A stretch of 52,238 nt of DNA from Rhodopseudomonas faecalis (GCF_003217325.1 NZ_QJTI01000027.1:1-52238), one strand, 5' to 3'; counted from the stretch's first letter, positions 32,203 to 42,065 are shown. Notes: generated by a model from the letters alone, not told the origin. A program made the numbers and translations.

Positions 32203-34782
32203 ATGATCACCGAGACATCACAGGGTCGTTCCGGCGAGCCGCAGGCCGCTGCGGAGCCGCCGCGGCGCGGCGGCAGCATTGCCTTGGTGCTGCTGATCGC
32301 CGGCGCGATCGTGGCGGCGGCGCTGGCGTTCATGACGCTCGGCCGCGCTCATGCCCAGCCCTATATCGTCGGCTCGCTGGCGCTCTTGGCGATGGTCGGG
32401 CTGTTCATGCTGTTCGCATTCGCGGCCGGGATCGTGCGCTTCGCGGACCGGGTCGCCGACGATCCGATCATGCGGCCGATGGCCGAGCACGCCTTCGATG
32501 GCCTCGCGGTCACCGATGCCCGCGGCCATGTCGTCTATGCCAACCAAGCCTATCTGAGCCTGACCGGCGCCACCAGCGCGCAGGATGTGCGGCCGGTTGA
32601 GCGGGTGTTTATCGGCAATCCCGACGTGTCGGAGGCGGTGTTCCGGCTGCTCAAGGCGGCGCGCGAGGCCAAGCGTCATTCCGAGGAGGTGCGGGTCGCC
32701 GGTGCCGATGGCGCCGCCGGGCGCTGGCTGCGGATGCGGGTGCGGCCGCTCGGCCCCTCCAAGAACGATGCGAAATTCACGGTCTGGTCGCTCGCCGACA
32801 TCACCCGCGATCGCGAGCGCCAGGAAGACGTGTTCCAGGAGCTGCAGCACGCCATCGAATATCTCGACCACGCGCCGGCCGGGTTCTTCTCGGTCAATGC
32901 CGCGGGCGATCTGGTCTATGTCAACGCCACGCTGGCCGATTGGCTCGGCCATGACCTCGCCGAGATCGGCTCGGGCGGCCTCAAGCTCGGCGACATCATG
33001 TCGGGCGACGGAGCGGCCTTGCTGACCTCGCTGATCGCGGCGCCGGGCGAGGTCAAGACCGAGGTGTTCGACGTCGATCTGCGCATGCGCAACGGCCGCA
33101 CCATGCCGGCGCGGCTGTTCCACAAGCTGGCGTTCGGCGCCGACGGCATTGCCGGGCCGTCGCGCACGCTGGTGATCAGCCGGGCGCGCGATGAACGCTC
33201 CGATCCGCAGCGCTCCGCCGAAGTGCGCTTCATGCGTTTCTTCGATCATACGCCGATGGCGATCGCCACCGTCGACAAGACCGGCGCGGTGGTGCGCGGC
33301 AATGCCCGCTTTGCCAAGCTGGCGCAGAGCCTCAGTTCGAGCGGCGCGGTGGCGCGCTCGATTCTGGCGGCGGTCAATGAGCGCGAACGCAGCCGGCTCA
33401 GCGATGCCATCAAGCTCGCTTCCGAAGGGCAGGGCGATATCGCGCCGGTCGAGGCGCTGCTCGATAGCCAGCGCGAGCGCTGGGGCCAGTTCTTCGTCAC
33501 CGCGATCGAAGAAGACGAGCGCGACGCCGAAGCGGCGATCGTCTATCTGCTGGAGACCACCGAGCGGCGCGCGCTGGAAAACCAGATCAACCAGGCGCAG
33601 AAGATGGACACCGTCGGCCAGCTCGCCGGCGGCATCGCGCACGACTTCAACAACGTGCTGTCGGCCATCATGATGGCCAATGATTTCCTGCTGAACGCGC
33701 ACAAGCCGACCGATCCGTCGTTCCAGGACATCATGCAGATCAAGCAGAACGCCACCCGCGCCGCGACGCTGGTGCGCCAGCTATTGGCGTTCTCGCGCCG
33801 GCAGACGCTGCGGCCGCAGGTGCTGCATCTCGGCGATGCGCTGTCCGATCTCACCATGCTGCTGCGCCGGCTGATCGGCGAGAAGGTCAAGCTCGATCTG
33901 GTGCATGGCCGTGATCTGTGGCCGGTGAAGGTCGACGTCTCGCAATTCGAGCAGGTGATCGTCAATCTCGCGGTCAACGCCCGCGACGCCATGCCCGATG
34001 GCGGCCGGCTGACGGTGCGCACCGCCAATGTCACCGCGCAGGAAGCCGAACGGCTGTCTTATAAAGGCATGCCGCCGGCCGATTATGTCCGGATCGACGT
34101 CAGCGATACCGGCACCGGCATTCCGCCCGACATTTTGGACAAGATTTTCGAGCCGTTCTTCTCGACCAAGGAAGTTGGCAAGGGCACCGGCCTTGGCCTG
34201 TCCACGGTCTATGGCATCGTCAAGCAGACCGGCGGTTTCGTCTATGTCGATTCCGAACCCGGCAAGGGCACCACGTTCCGCATCTTGCTGCCGCGCCACA
34301 ATGTCGAGAAGGAAGCCGAGAACGCCGCGCTGCAGGAGCCGGCCGCGGCTACCGCAACCTCAAACGGCGAATCGAAGGCCGAGAGCAAGCCGCGCGCGCC
34401 GGATCTGACCGGGCAGGGCACCATTTTGCTGGTCGAGGACGAGGAGGGGCTGCGGTCCCTGAACGCCCGCGGCCTGCGCTCGCGCGGCTATACCGTGATC
34501 GAGGCCGGCAATGGCATCGAGGCGCTGGAAGCGCTCGAGGAACAGAACGGCGTGATCGATCTGGTGGTGTCGGACGTGGTGATGCCGGAAATGGACGGCC
34601 CGACGCTGCTCAAAACGATGCGCGAGCGCAACCCGAAGCTGAAAATCATCTTCGTGTCGGGCTATGCCGAGGACGCTTTTGAAAAGAGCCTGCCGGAAAA
34701 CCAGCAATTTGCCTTCCTGGCCAAGCCGTTCACGCTCAGCCAGCTGGTGGCGGCGGTCAAGGAGACCATGGCGGAAGCCTGA
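32203..34782 (+). CDS. cckA: hybrid sensor histidine kinase CckA
   Basis: 859 residues. Two membrane helices (about 27-46 and 53-77) are followed by PAS-like regions (SEQUENCE around [29 protein letters not shown]), a DHp domain with [17 protein letters not shown] (phospho-acceptor H480), an ATPase domain ([58 protein letters not shown]) and a receiver domain with D791 ([12 protein letters not shown]). This is the architecture of CckA, which passes phosphate through ChpT to CtrA. The location after flhB is seen in other alphaproteobacteria. The 139-nt gap after flhB could hold a separate promoter. Confidence 0.88.
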   Translation: MITETSQGRSGEPQAAAEPPRRGGSIALVLLIAGAIVAAALAFMTLGRAHAQPYIVGSLALLAMVGLFMLFAFAAGIVRFADRVADDPIMRPMAEHAFDGLAVTDARGHVVYANQAYLSLTGATSAQDVRPVERVFIGNPDVSEAVFRLLKAAREAKRHSEEVRVAGADGAAGRWLRMRVRPLGPSKNDAKFTVWSLADITRDRERQEDVFQELQHAIEYLDHAPAGFFSVNAAGDLVYVNATLADWLGHDLAEIGSGGLKLGDIMSGDGAALLTSLIAAPGEVKTEVFDVDLRMRNGRTMPARLFHKLAFGADGIAGPSRTLVISRARDERSDPQRSAEVRFMRFFDHTPMAIATVDKTGAVVRGNARFAKLAQSLSSSGAVARSILAAVNERERSRLSDAIKLASEGQGDIAPVEALLDSQRERWGQFFVTAIEEDERDAEAAIVYLLETTERRALENQINQAQKMDTVGQLAGGIAHDFNNVLSAIMMANDFLLNAHKPTDPSFQDIMQIKQNATRAATLVRQLLAFSRRQTLRPQVLHLGDALSDLTMLLRRLIGEKVKLDLVHGRDLWPVKVDVSQFEQVIVNLAVNARDAMPDGGRLTVRTANVTAQEAERLSYKGMPPADYVRIDVSDTGTGIPPDILDKIFEPFFSTKEVGKGTGLGLSTVYGIVKQTGGFVYVDSEPGKGTTFRILLPRHNVEKEAENAALQEPAAATATSNGESKAESKPRAPDLTGQGTILLVEDEEGLRSLNARGLRSRGYTVIEAGNGIEALEALEEQNGVIDLVVSDVVMPEMDGPTLLKTMRERNPKLKIIFVSGYAEDAFEKSLPENQQFAFLAKPFTLSQLVAAVKETMAEA

Positions 34783-34911
34783 TCGGTCGGCCGGTATCGG
34801 TGGTACCGCGACCGAGCGCCGCAGCACTGAGACATTATGATGGCTTCCCTTTTAGAAGGCTTCCGCCCATCTAAATGGCACTTCCCGATACCGGGATTAG
34901 AGGGAGAATCC

Positions 34912-35907
34912 ATGAAGTTCACGCAACGTACCCGCGGATTGGTCGGTGCCATTGCCGTCGCATTGTCGCTGGCCCTGCCCGCATCGATTATTGCGGCCTC
35001 GTCGGCCGACGCTCGGGTCGGTGGTGGCTCCAGCTCTGGATCTCGCGGCTCGCGCACGTTTTCGGCGCCGCCGAGCACCAGCACTGCGCCGAGCGCGGCG
35101 CAGCCTTTCAACCGTTCCATGGCGCAGCCTGGCAGCCCGGGCATGAGCGGTCCGGCCGCGGCGGCCCAGCCCAATAAGGGTGGGTTCTTCAATCGGCCCG
35201 GTATGGGCATGCTCGGTGGCCTCGCCGCCGGCTTCCTCGGCGCCGGCCTGCTCGGCATGCTGTTTGGCGGCGGGCTGTTCAGCGGCCTCGGCAGCCTGTC
35301 CTCGATCATCGGTCTGTTGCTGCAGATCGTGTTGATCGTGGTGGTGGTGCGGCTGGCAATGATGTGGTGGCAGCGTCGCAATGCCAATGCCAACGCCGCG
35401 GCCTATGCCGGCCCGAACGCTGGCCCGAATGCCGGTCCGGAAATCGGCCCCGGCCCGCAGGCCAACTACCGCAACGCCGCCGGCTTCGGCTTCGGCTCGT
35501 CCAGCGCGCCGCTGGAGATTGGCCCGGCCGACTACGAGGCGTTCGAGCGCCTGCTCAGCGACGTGCAGAGCGCCTGGTCGGAGGGCGACATTGGTCACCT
35601 GCACATGCTGGCGACCCCGGAAATGGTGTCGTACTTCAGCAACGACCTCGCGGCCAACAAGTCGCGCGGCGTCGAGAACAAGGTGTCCGACGTCAAGCTG
35701 CTGCAGGGCGACCTGGCCGAAGCCTGGCGCGAGGGCGAAACCGACTACGCCACCGTGGCGATGCGGTTCTCGCTGGTCGACAAGACCGTCGACGCCTCGG
35801 GCAAGATCGTCGAGGGCAGCGATCAGCCGACCGAAGCGACCGAGGTCTGGACCTTTGCGCGCCGCCGCGGTTCGGATTGGGAGCTGTCGGCGATCCAGCA
35901 GGTCTAA
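34912..35907 (+). CDS. Tim44-like domain membrane protein
   Basis: 331 residues. A signal peptide (AIAVALSLALPASIIAASSADA) is followed by a Ser/Gly/Pro-rich stretch, a Gly-rich hydrophobic region (GGLAAGFLGAGLLGMLFGGGLFSGLGSLSSIIGLLLQIVLIVVVVRLAMMWW) and a C-terminal Tim44-like domain (ADYEAFERLLSDVQSAWSEGDIGHLHMLATPEMVSYFSNDL...WTFARRRGSDWELSAIQQV). Bacterial relatives occur widely in alphaproteobacteria; their substrate or role is uncertain. AGGGAG lies 5 nt before the ATG at 34912. A strong terminator follows. Confidence 0.85.
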   Translation: MKFTQRTRGLVGAIAVALSLALPASIIAASSADARVGGGSSSGSRGSRTFSAPPSTSTAPSAAQPFNRSMAQPGSPGMSGPAAAAQPNKGGFFNRPGMGMLGGLAAGFLGAGLLGMLFGGGLFSGLGSLSSIIGLLLQIVLIVVVVRLAMMWWQRRNANANAAAYAGPNAGPNAGPEIGPGPQANYRNAAGFGFGSSSAPLEIGPADYEAFERLLSDVQSAWSEGDIGHLHMLATPEMVSYFSNDLAANKSRGVENKVSDVKLLQGDLAEAWREGETDYATVAMRFSLVDKTVDASGKIVEGSDQPTEATEVWTFARRRGSDWELSAIQQV

Positions 35908-35932
35908 CAGGCTGCTGCATCACACAAATTCA

Positions 35933-35964
35933 GGCGTCGCTGCCCCCGCAGCGGCGCCTTTTTT
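35933..35964 (+). terminator. intrinsic terminator of the Tim44-like gene
   Basis: GGCGTCGCTG pairs with CAGCGGCGCC (one G-T wobble) around a CCCCCG loop, followed by six Ts. It starts 26 nt after the stop codon. Confidence 0.9.
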
Positions 35965-36013
35965 GTTGGGGGAGGCAGATTGGGGGAGGCGGACCGGACC
36001 CCAGCAACGCAAA

Positions 36014-36032
36014 AGCCCCGCCAGGCGGGGCT
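36014..36032 (-). terminator. terminator-like hairpin for the minus-strand small genes
   Basis: AGCCCCGCC-A-GGCGGGGCT is a perfect 9-bp palindrome. Read on the minus strand it is followed by TTTTGC, so it can stop transcription coming from 36333 and 37012. Confidence 0.6.
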
Positions 36033-36073
36033 GATCGGTGGGGCTTGGCCAAAGCGCAACCGCCCAAACGTAA

Positions 36074-36095
36074 ATGCCCGCGCGAGCGCGGGCAT
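36074..36095. repeat. REP-like palindrome ATGCCCGCGC
   Basis: ATGCCCGCGC-GA-GCGCGGGCAT is a perfect 10-bp palindrome followed by GACG. It equals the right-hand core of the intergenic element family at 39141-39266 and 45102-45250. Confidence 0.65.
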
Positions 36096-36129
36096 GACGA
36101 ACCTTTGATGGTGCCGACTTGAACGCCGC

Positions 36130-36333
36130 TCAGGCGATCATGTCGACCCGGGTGCCTTGGCCGGGCGGCAGCGGCGGCTTGGAGGGCGCCTGGTCGCGCG
36201 TATCGGAAGCCTCGGCTTGCGGTTTCACCTGGGCCTGGTTCACCTTCGCTTCGTCCACCTTGGCGTCGGCCGGCTTCTGCGCCGGGGGCGGCGGAGGCGG
36301 GGGAGGTGACGCCGTGACGCTGGAAACGCTCAT
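36130..36333 (-). CDS. small proline-rich hypothetical protein
   Basis: 67 residues beginning SVSSVTASPPPPPPPPAQ, with eight consecutive prolines, then a Lys/Asp/Ala/Gln-rich section and the end GQGTRVDMIA. AAGGA lies 8 nt before the ATG at 36333. No signal peptide, membrane segment or known domain is visible. The good ribosome site, the downstream terminator and the biased but stop-free frame support a real gene. Function unknown. A longer frame upstream (to 36741) has no supporting start signal. Confidence 0.6.
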   Translation of the reverse strand: MSVSSVTASPPPPPPPPAQKPADAKVDEAKVNQAQVKPQAEASDTRDQAPSKPPLPPGQGTRVDMIA

Positions 36334-36541
36334 CGTGAACATCCTTCGTTGGTCTCGCCCAACGACCCTGCGCCCGCCCAGCCAACGAGTCGTGAATCCG
36401 TTCGGGGCAATTTGAAGGATCGCGGCGATTGTCGCTGGATGCTGAACCAAGCATGGCGCGGTTCGCTCAAAAGCCGCGCAATCGCCGGTAAGTCCCAGGA
36501 ACATCACGAGGTTTGTGCGGCTCGGCCGCCAAAGCTGTGCG

Positions 36542-37012
36542 CTACTCGTCCTTGCCGCGCGAGATCGAGATCGACGCCTCGGTCTTGGTGCGGTTGCAGC
36601 GGATGTCGAGCCGGCGGAACCTGGTTTTGACGTCATCGCCGCGCAGCAGGCCGAGCCGGCCGATGCAGCGCTTGGCGCCGCGCAGCGTGTCGGGTTTCGG
36701 GATGGTGAACACGATCGCCGCGGCGCTCGCCACCAGCTCAAAGAACGCCGGCTGCGGCTTGCGGCTGTCGGCGGTGGCGAACAGCTCGTTGCTGATGGTG
36801 CGGCTTGGGCAGCCGAGCCGCAGCTGCTTGGCGGCCGGATGGTCGAGATAGATGGTGTTGGCGACCGTCTTGCCGATGGTGAGCCCCTCGATCTGGCCTT
36901 TCAGCTGCGCGGCGGTATCGTCGCAGCGATCGGCACGGGCGCTGCCGGGCGCGGCCAGCATGGCAGCGAGCACCAAAGCCGCCGCGCTGAGGCGGGGCAC
37001 ACAGATCGACAT
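36542..37012 (-). CDS. exported hypothetical protein with four cysteines
   Basis: 156 residues. A clear signal peptide (LSAAALVLAAMLAAPGSARA) is followed by a mature protein with four cysteines (RCDD, GCPS, RCIG, RCNR), which probably form two disulfides in the periplasm. It ends in a charged tail (ISISRGKDE). GAGGAG lies 8 nt before the ATG. It has no family that I recognise. It may share a transcript with the proline-rich gene 208 bp downstream. Confidence 0.72.
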   Translation of the reverse strand: MSICVPRLSAAALVLAAMLAAPGSARADRCDDTAAQLKGQIEGLTIGKTVANTIYLDHPAAKQLRLGCPSRTISNELFATADSRKPQPAFFELVASAAAIVFTIPKPDTLRGAKRCIGRLGLLRGDDVKTRFRRLDIRCNRTKTEASISISRGKDE

Positions 37013-37140
37013 CGGGCGGTCTCCTCAAGGTTCCCGCAGACTGAGCCGGGGCCCGGCAGAATGCAAGCGGGGCGGGGGCGTGGTGCCGCGACGATCTCCC
37101 CAGCTGTCACGTCAGTGATTTTCCGATGTGAGCCAGCGAT

Positions 37141-37197
37141 TTCCCTCCCCCTTGCGGGGAGGGTCGGCCGAGCGAAGCGGAGGCCGGGGTGGGGGTA
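37141..37197. repeat. Rhizobiales intergenic repeat (CCCTCCCC hairpin)
   Basis: CCCTCCCC-CTTGC-GGGGAGGG is a perfect hairpin, followed by GGTCGGCCGAGCGAAGCGGA and a GGCCGGGGTGGGGG tail. This wording recurs in many alphaproteobacterial genomes as a dispersed repeat. It lies in the 397-bp gap before the fumarase gene. Confidence 0.6.
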
Positions 37198-37210
37198 CTC
37201 AGAGTTATCT

Positions 37211-37297
37211 GTAGCCCGGATGGAGCGTAGCGAAATCCGGGGCCATAAAGCCGTCCCCTCGGTTGTCCCGGATTGCGCTGCGCTCCATCCGGGCTAC
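37211..37297. repeat. long inverted repeat GTAGCCCGGATGGAGCG
   Basis: Arms of 31 bp (37211-37241 and 37267-37297) are inverted copies with two mismatches; the outer 17 bp (GTAGCCCGGATGGAGCG) are perfect. The loop is 25 bp. This is a known type of dispersed palindrome in Bradyrhizobium relatives. It ends 113 bp before the fumarase start and could shape its leader. Confidence 0.75.
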
Positions 37298-37409
37298 GGG
37301 CTTCGACCGGGCTACGGGCTCGCCCGGCGGCTCCCGTTTCGAACCCTTCAAAATCCTGACGAAAAGGCCTAGACAGAGCCCGCATTTCCCCCACCGCCGA
37401 GGCTCGCCG

Positions 37410-39062
37410 ATGAACGCTCCCACCGCCATTCCGTCCGAAAAGCCGGTTCCGCCCTATAAGCACACCCCGCTGTTTCCGCTCGGCAAGGACGAGACGCCCT
37501 ATCGCAAGATTTCGAGCGCCGGGGTGCGGGTGGAGAAGGTGCTCGGCCGCGACATGCTGGTGGTGGAGCGCGAGGCGCTGCGCGCGCTGGCCGAGGCCGC
37601 ATTCGGCGAGATCAACCATTATCTGCGCCCGGGCCATCTCAAGCAGCTGCGCGCCATCCTCGATGATCCGGAAGCCAGCGCCAACGACAAGTTCGTGGCG
37701 CTCGATTTCCTGAAGAATGCCAACATCTCGGCCGGCGGCGTGCTGCCAATGTGCCAGGACACTGGCACCGCGATCATCATGGGCAAGAAGGGTGCCAACG
37801 TCATCACCGATGGCGATGACGAGGCGGCGCTGTCGGAAGGCGCGCGCGACGCCTATCTGCGCCGCAATCTGCGCTATTCGCAGGTCGCGCCGCTGTCGAT
37901 GTTCGAGGAGAAGAACACCGCCAACAACATGCCGGCGCAGTGCGAGATCTACGCTGAGGGCGACGACGCCTATAAGTTCATGTTCATGGCCAAGGGTGGA
38001 GGCTCGGCCAACAAGAGCTTTCTGTTCCAGGCAACGCCGTCGCTGCTCACCAAGGACCGGCTGGTGGCGTTCCTGAAGGAAAAGGTGCTGACGCTCGGCA
38101 CCGCGGCGTGCCCGCCCTATCACCTCGCGATCGTGATCGGCGGCACTTCGGTCGAAAGCACCATGAAGACCGTGAAACTGGCGTCGGCCAAATATCTCGA
38201 CGCGCTGCCGACCCAGGGCTCGGAATTCGGCAACGCGTTCCGCGACCTCGAGATGGAACGCGAGATCCATAAGATCACGCAAAGCCTCGGCGTCGGCGCG
38301 CAGTTCGGCGGCAAATATTTCTGCCACGACGTGCGCGTGATCCGGCTGCCGCGCCATGGCGCCAGCCTGCCGATCGGCATCGGCGTGTCGTGCTCGGCCG
38401 ACCGGCAGATGGTCGGCAAGATCACCAAGGACGGCGTCTATCTCGAACAGCTCGAGCACAACCCGGCGCAATATCTGCCGGAGGTCGAGCAGGCACTCGG
38501 CGGCGAGGTGGTGAAGATCGACCTCAACCAGCCAATGAAGGACATTTTGGCGACGCTGGCCAAGCATCCGATCAAGACCCGGCTGTCGCTGACCGGCACC
38601 ATGATCGTGGCGCGCGACGCCGCCCACGCCAAGCTGCGCGCGCGGCTGGAGAACGGCGAGCCGCTGCCGGACTATTTTAAGAACCATCCGGTGTACTACG
38701 CCGGCCCGGCCAAGACGCCGGAAGGCTATGCCTCCGGTGCGTTCGGCCCGACCACCGCAGGCCGCATGGACAGCTTTGTCGATCAGTTCCAGGCCGCTGG
38801 CGGCTCGATGGTGATGGTCGCCAAGGGCAACCGCGCGCCAGCAGTGCGCGAAGCCTGCAAGAAGTATGGCGGCTTCTATCTCGGCTCGATCGGCGGCGCC
38901 GCGGCCAATCTCGCCGAGCACTGCATCAAGAAGGTCGAGGTGGTGGAATATCCGGAGCTCGGCATGGAAGCGATCTGGAAGATCGACGTCGTCGATTTCC
39001 CGGCCTTCATCATCGTCGATGACAAGGGCAACGACTTCTTCCAGGAACTCAATCTGGGTTGA
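37410..39062 (+). CDS. fumA: class I fumarate hydratase
   Basis: 550 residues. It is an iron-sulfur fumarase converting fumarate to malate in the citric acid cycle. The three cluster cysteines are C115 (MCQDTGTA), C234 ([18 protein letters not shown]) and C328 ([13 protein letters not shown]), each exactly ten residues later than in E. coli FumA. The C-terminal swivel domain contains [54 protein letters not shown]. The ATG at 37410 gives the normal start; an upstream frame extension runs through the inverted repeat and is not credible. It stands alone between repeats. Confidence 0.95.
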   Translation: MNAPTAIPSEKPVPPYKHTPLFPLGKDETPYRKISSAGVRVEKVLGRDMLVVEREALRALAEAAFGEINHYLRPGHLKQLRAILDDPEASANDKFVALDFLKNANISAGGVLPMCQDTGTAIIMGKKGANVITDGDDEAALSEGARDAYLRRNLRYSQVAPLSMFEEKNTANNMPAQCEIYAEGDDAYKFMFMAKGGGSANKSFLFQATPSLLTKDRLVAFLKEKVLTLGTAACPPYHLAIVIGGTSVESTMKTVKLASAKYLDALPTQGSEFGNAFRDLEMEREIHKITQSLGVGAQFGGKYFCHDVRVIRLPRHGASLPIGIGVSCSADRQMVGKITKDGVYLEQLEHNPAQYLPEVEQALGGEVVKIDLNQPMKDILATLAKHPIKTRLSLTGTMIVARDAAHAKLRARLENGEPLPDYFKNHPVYYAGPAKTPEGYASGAFGPTTAGRMDSFVDQFQAAGGSMVMVAKGNRAPAVREACKKYGGFYLGSIGGAAANLAEHCIKKVEVVEYPELGMEAIWKIDVVDFPAFIIVDDKGNDFFQELNLG

Positions 39063-39066
39063 GGCG

Positions 39067-39087
39067 CGATCTCAATTATTGAGATCG
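39067..39087. terminator. palindrome right after fumarase stop codon
   Basis: CGATCTCAAT-T-ATTGAGATCG is a perfect 10-1-10 palindrome starting 5 nt after the stop codon. It can fold into a 3' hairpin. There is no U-tract, so a role in mRNA 3'-end protection is as likely as termination. Confidence 0.45.
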
Positions 39088-39098
39088 ATGCGATCAGA

Positions 39099-39132
39099 TT
39101 CCGGGTTCGCTCACTTCGTGAGCGCCCCGGAA
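39099..39132. repeat. hairpin TTCCGGG...CCCGGAA
   Basis: Outer arms TTCCGGG/CCCGGAA and inner arms GCTCAC/GTGAGC with a TTC loop, followed by TGACGG. It resembles a dispersed Rhizobiales repeat. It is the second of three palindromic units in the gap between fumarase and the DUF429 gene. Confidence 0.55.
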
Positions 39133-39140
39133 TGACGGAT

Positions 39141-39266
39141 GATACTAACCACTGCGCACGTCATGGCCGGGCTCGTCCCGGCCATCCACGCCTTGCTGCG
39201 ATTTTAAGACGTGGATACCCGCGCCAAGCGCGGGCATGACGGCTCACAATGGAGGGCTGCTGGTAT
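39141..39266. repeat. palindromic intergenic element, copy A
   Basis: It contains ATGGCCGGG-CTCGT-CCCGGCCAT (39163-39185), a linker, GACGTGGATACCCGCGCCAAGCGCGGGCATGACG in two halves, and an end ...GGAGGGCTGCTGGTAT. Its layout follows copy B at 45102-45250, but it starts at the second, internal GATAC(C/T)AA word and its ends have diverged. Confidence 0.7.
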
Positions 39267-39301
39267 GAGACGGCGTGCCTCTTGAGTGCGAGGGCGGTGC
39301 G

Positions 39302-40024
39302 ATGATCGCCATCGGTCTTGATGGTTTTCGCAAGGGCTGGGTCGCCGTCACGCTTCATGGCGACCGCGCCGCGATCGATTTTGTTCCCGACATTTCCTGG
39401 CTGCGATCGCAGCGCTTCACCATTGCGGCGATCGATATTCCGATCGGTCTTAGTGACGATGGCGAGCGCGCCTGCGATCGTGAGGCGCGGGCGCTGCTGC
39501 GGCCCCATGGCAGTCGGGTATTTTCCGGCGCGCGGCGCTGGCTGTGGCGCGACTTCGCCTATCCGCAGGATTTTGCCAAAGCCAATCAAGCCGCAGCGCT
39601 GCGCGGCCAGGCGCGGGTGTCGCTGCAGCTCTGGCATCTCGGCCCCAAAATCATCGAGGTCGATCGGTTCGTGTGCAGCCACCGCGATCTCGATCTGCGC
39701 GAGAGCCACCCGGAGCTGGTGTTCCGCCGCCTCAATGGCGAGCGGCCATTGCCGTCAAAGCACTCGGCTGATGGCCTCAAGCTGCGCCGCGATCTGTTGA
39801 TCGGGAGAGGTGTCGTGCAAATCGATGATTGGTTAGCAAGCGCGCGGATCGGCAGCGGCGCCAAGGCCGATGATGTGCTCGATGCCTGCGCCTGTGCGCT
39901 GGCAGCGCGTGATCTCGCCGCGTTTGATCGAACAGAGCGGTGCGGCGATCGTTCGGAGCGGTGTGTGCCCCGAGGCGAGCCGCCTCGGGACGATCATGGT
40001 CTGCCGATGCAGATCTGGTACTGA
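39302..40024 (+). CDS. DUF429 family protein
   Basis: 240 residues beginning MIAIGLDGFRKGWVAV, with IAAIDIPIGLSDDGERACDREARALLRPHGSRVFSGARR and ESHPELVFRRLNGERPLPSKHSADGLKLRRDLL. These are the DUF429 landmarks: an RNase H-like fold with an acidic centre (the D in GLDG, the D in IDIP). Proteins of this family are predicted nucleases; no substrate is established. The C-terminal 30 residues are charged and variable. The ATG at 39302 gives the family start; GAGGGCGG lies upstream. It appears monocistronic. Confidence 0.82.
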   Translation: MIAIGLDGFRKGWVAVTLHGDRAAIDFVPDISWLRSQRFTIAAIDIPIGLSDDGERACDREARALLRPHGSRVFSGARRWLWRDFAYPQDFAKANQAAALRGQARVSLQLWHLGPKIIEVDRFVCSHRDLDLRESHPELVFRRLNGERPLPSKHSADGLKLRRDLLIGRGVVQIDDWLASARIGSGAKADDVLDACACALAARDLAAFDRTERCGDRSERCVPRGEPPRDDHGLPMQIWY

Positions 40025-40058
40025 AGTGGCGCGCTGCTAAGAGCGCGCTCCGGTCAGC

Positions 40059-40355
40059 TTAGGCGCGGCTGCCCTTGAACGGGAACGAGCCCATCGGGCC
40101 GATGCCCATTTCGCCCGCCATGTTGTCGCCGTCCACCTTGCCGGTGAAGGCCAGCGTCAGCGGCATCGGATTGGTGATCGACAGCTTCCAGGCCACGTCG
40201 TTGCCATTCACGGTGCCGTCGAAGATCTCGCCGGAATCGCCATCAGCGGCCTGCGTGCCGGTCAAGGTGCCGCCCGAGCTCTGCAGCGACAGCGTCGCCT
40301 GCCGATCGCCCATCGGCGTGCTCATCGTGATATTCCAGTTGCCATCCACGGACAT
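40059..40355 (-). CDS. small hypothetical protein
   Basis: 98 residues: MSVDGNWNITMSTPMGDRQATLSLQSSGGTLTG in part, then SGEIFDGTVNGNDVAWKLSITNPMPLTLAFTGKVDGDNMAGEMGIGPMGSFPFKGSRA. The alternating beta-strand pattern with repeated G-D/N turns suggests a small beta-barrel or sandwich, as in lipocalin-like small proteins. No signal peptide. GGGAGAG lies just before the ATG at 40355. This kind of protein is common in Bradyrhizobium relatives, but no function is known to me. Confidence 0.78.
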   Translation of the reverse strand: MSVDGNWNITMSTPMGDRQATLSLQSSGGTLTGTQAADGDSGEIFDGTVNGNDVAWKLSITNPMPLTLAFTGKVDGDNMAGEMGIGPMGSFPFKGSRA

Positions 40356-40658
40356 TGCTCTCTCCCTATTGCCCCATGCGCGACCGGCACGGGATCGGCG
40401 TCCCTCATAATACATCGCAGGGTTCGGCAACAAGGAAATTTCGCGGTCGCAGCGAAAGCCGTAGCCGAAACGGTATCGCGCGATGGAAATGGCAAACGTC
40501 AAGAGCGTGCGACGATCAGTCCACGACTAACCATGAGCTAGTGCAGGACCGCGATTGCTCCGCCGCGGCGCGCCGTTGCTACGCGATTGTTAACAGCGCA
40601 TGACAGCCGACCGCTGCTATGAGGCCGCGCTGTCTTTATCATGTGACGCACGCGGCGA
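40356..40658. other. non-coding gap
   Basis: The 303 bp between the small minus-strand gene and the 3' end of the carotenoid oxygenase gene hold no convincing ORF, RNA gene or terminator. Only the upstream region of the gene at 40059-40355 is expected here. Confidence 0.6.
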
Positions 40659-42065
40659 TTAGCGCGCGGCCACCCAATTGCCGTGAAAGCCATCGGGAAT
40701 TCGGTGGCCGAGCTGCACCAGCGCGATCGGTCCGCTGGCAAGATCGGTGGCATTGAACACCGCCAGATCACTGCGCTTGTCGCGTGCGCGCCATAGCACC
40801 GCCAGCAGCCAGCCGTCGCCTTCGTCAGCATTGGCAGAGCGCGGCACGAATACCGGCTCGGACGTGGTATCGCCGGGGGGCAGGCGGTAGTGCGCGCGTG
40901 TCGATGTGTGATGATCGACATGCACCAGCCCGCTCATGCCGCCAAGCAGCTGCGAAGCGGGGTTGGCGCTGGCGTACCAGCCGTGCCGGGTTTTCAGTCC
41001 GGTGAAGCGATCATCAATGCGCGGGAACTCGCCGGTGGTGTCGTCGAGATAGGTGCGCTGGAACCGATCGCTATTGGCGGCAAGGTCGAAGGTCCAGCGG
41101 CACAGCCGTGCGCGCGATCGCTCCGGATCGGTCGGATGGCCGTTGACGTCGGGAAACAGCGGCGCCTGCTCGGATTGCATGACGTCGGCGATGATGCGCT
41201 CGCGATCGTCCCAGGCATTCATCACATGGAAGACAAAGCAGGCTTCGCTGCGGAACCAGCGAATGTCTTTGGGCGAGCCGGCCCGCGGCATCACGCCGAC
41301 ATAAGCGCCTTTGCCGGGTTCCCAGGCATAAGGCGGCTTGCCGCGAAACGCGCGCCACAGGCTGCCGGTCAGCGGCAGGATCGGAAACAGCACATAGCGC
41401 GCGGTGACGATGAAGTCGTGCACCATCGCCGCAAACGGCGCCTTGAAATGCTCGAAACGTGCAACTTTGCCATCGCGGTCGATCACGCCAAAACTCATGC
41501 GCGCGGTCAGCGGTCCGCCGGCATTGTAGCCGAAGAACAGCATCTCGCCGCTCACCGGATCGATTTTGGGATGCGCCGTGAACGGCCCGGTGATGGCGCC
41601 GCCATAATCGTGATAGCCGCGCGTCGCCAGCGTGTCAGGATCGATCTCGGTCGGCGGATGGCCTTCCTCCAGCGCCAATAGCCGGCCGCCATGAAACAGC
41701 ACGTTGGTGTTGGCGACGCCGCCATCATCGGTGACCGAGGACGGCGCGTCCGGCAGTTTGCGGTTGAAGGCGCCGAACAGCGGCCGGCCGGCGTCGTGTT
41801 CCGCCAGCCATTTTGGCGTGCGCACCCAGCGATTGCGATAGGACACCCGGCCATTATCGATCCGGAAGGCATGGAGCATGCCGTCGCCGAAGAACCAATG
41901 CGCGCCCGGCGATTCAAACTGCGGATTGGCGCCGTTGCGATACAGCGTGCCGTTCAGCTCGCGGGGCAGTTCCCCGAACACGGGCAAAAAATCGGCGTCG
42001 CATTCAATCTGAATGGGTGCCAGATTGCTGCGGTCGATCGACGACAGGTTGTGACGTTGCGACAT
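40659..42065 (-). CDS. carotenoid (apocarotenoid/stilbene) cleavage oxygenase
   Basis: 468 residues of the RPE65/carotenoid oxygenase family. The N-terminal motif LPRELNGTLYRNGANPQFESPGAHWFFGDGMLHAFRIDNG is diagnostic. The four iron-binding histidines are H165 (TAHPK), H216 (MVHDF), H280 (CFVFHVMNAWDD) and H461 (PDGFHGNW). These enzymes cleave double bonds of carotenoids, apocarotenals or stilbenes with molecular oxygen. The exact substrate cannot be told from sequence. No signal peptide, so it is cytoplasmic. It is divergent from a TetR regulator with palindromes in the shared promoter, suggesting local control. Confidence 0.92.
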   Translation of the reverse strand: MSQRHNLSSIDRSNLAPIQIECDADFLPVFGELPRELNGTLYRNGANPQFESPGAHWFFGDGMLHAFRIDNGRVSYRNRWVRTPKWLAEHDAGRPLFGAFNRKLPDAPSSVTDDGGVANTNVLFHGGRLLALEEGHPPTEIDPDTLATRGYHDYGGAITGPFTAHPKIDPVSGEMLFFGYNAGGPLTARMSFGVIDRDGKVARFEHFKAPFAAMVHDFIVTARYVLFPILPLTGSLWRAFRGKPPYAWEPGKGAYVGVMPRAGSPKDIRWFRSEACFVFHVMNAWDDRERIIADVMQSEQAPLFPDVNGHPTDPERSRARLCRWTFDLAANSDRFQRTYLDDTTGEFPRIDDRFTGLKTRHGWYASANPASQLLGGMSGLVHVDHHTSTRAHYRLPPGDTTSEPVFVPRSANADEGDGWLLAVLWRARDKRSDLAVFNATDLASGPIALVQLGHRIPDGFHGNWVAAR

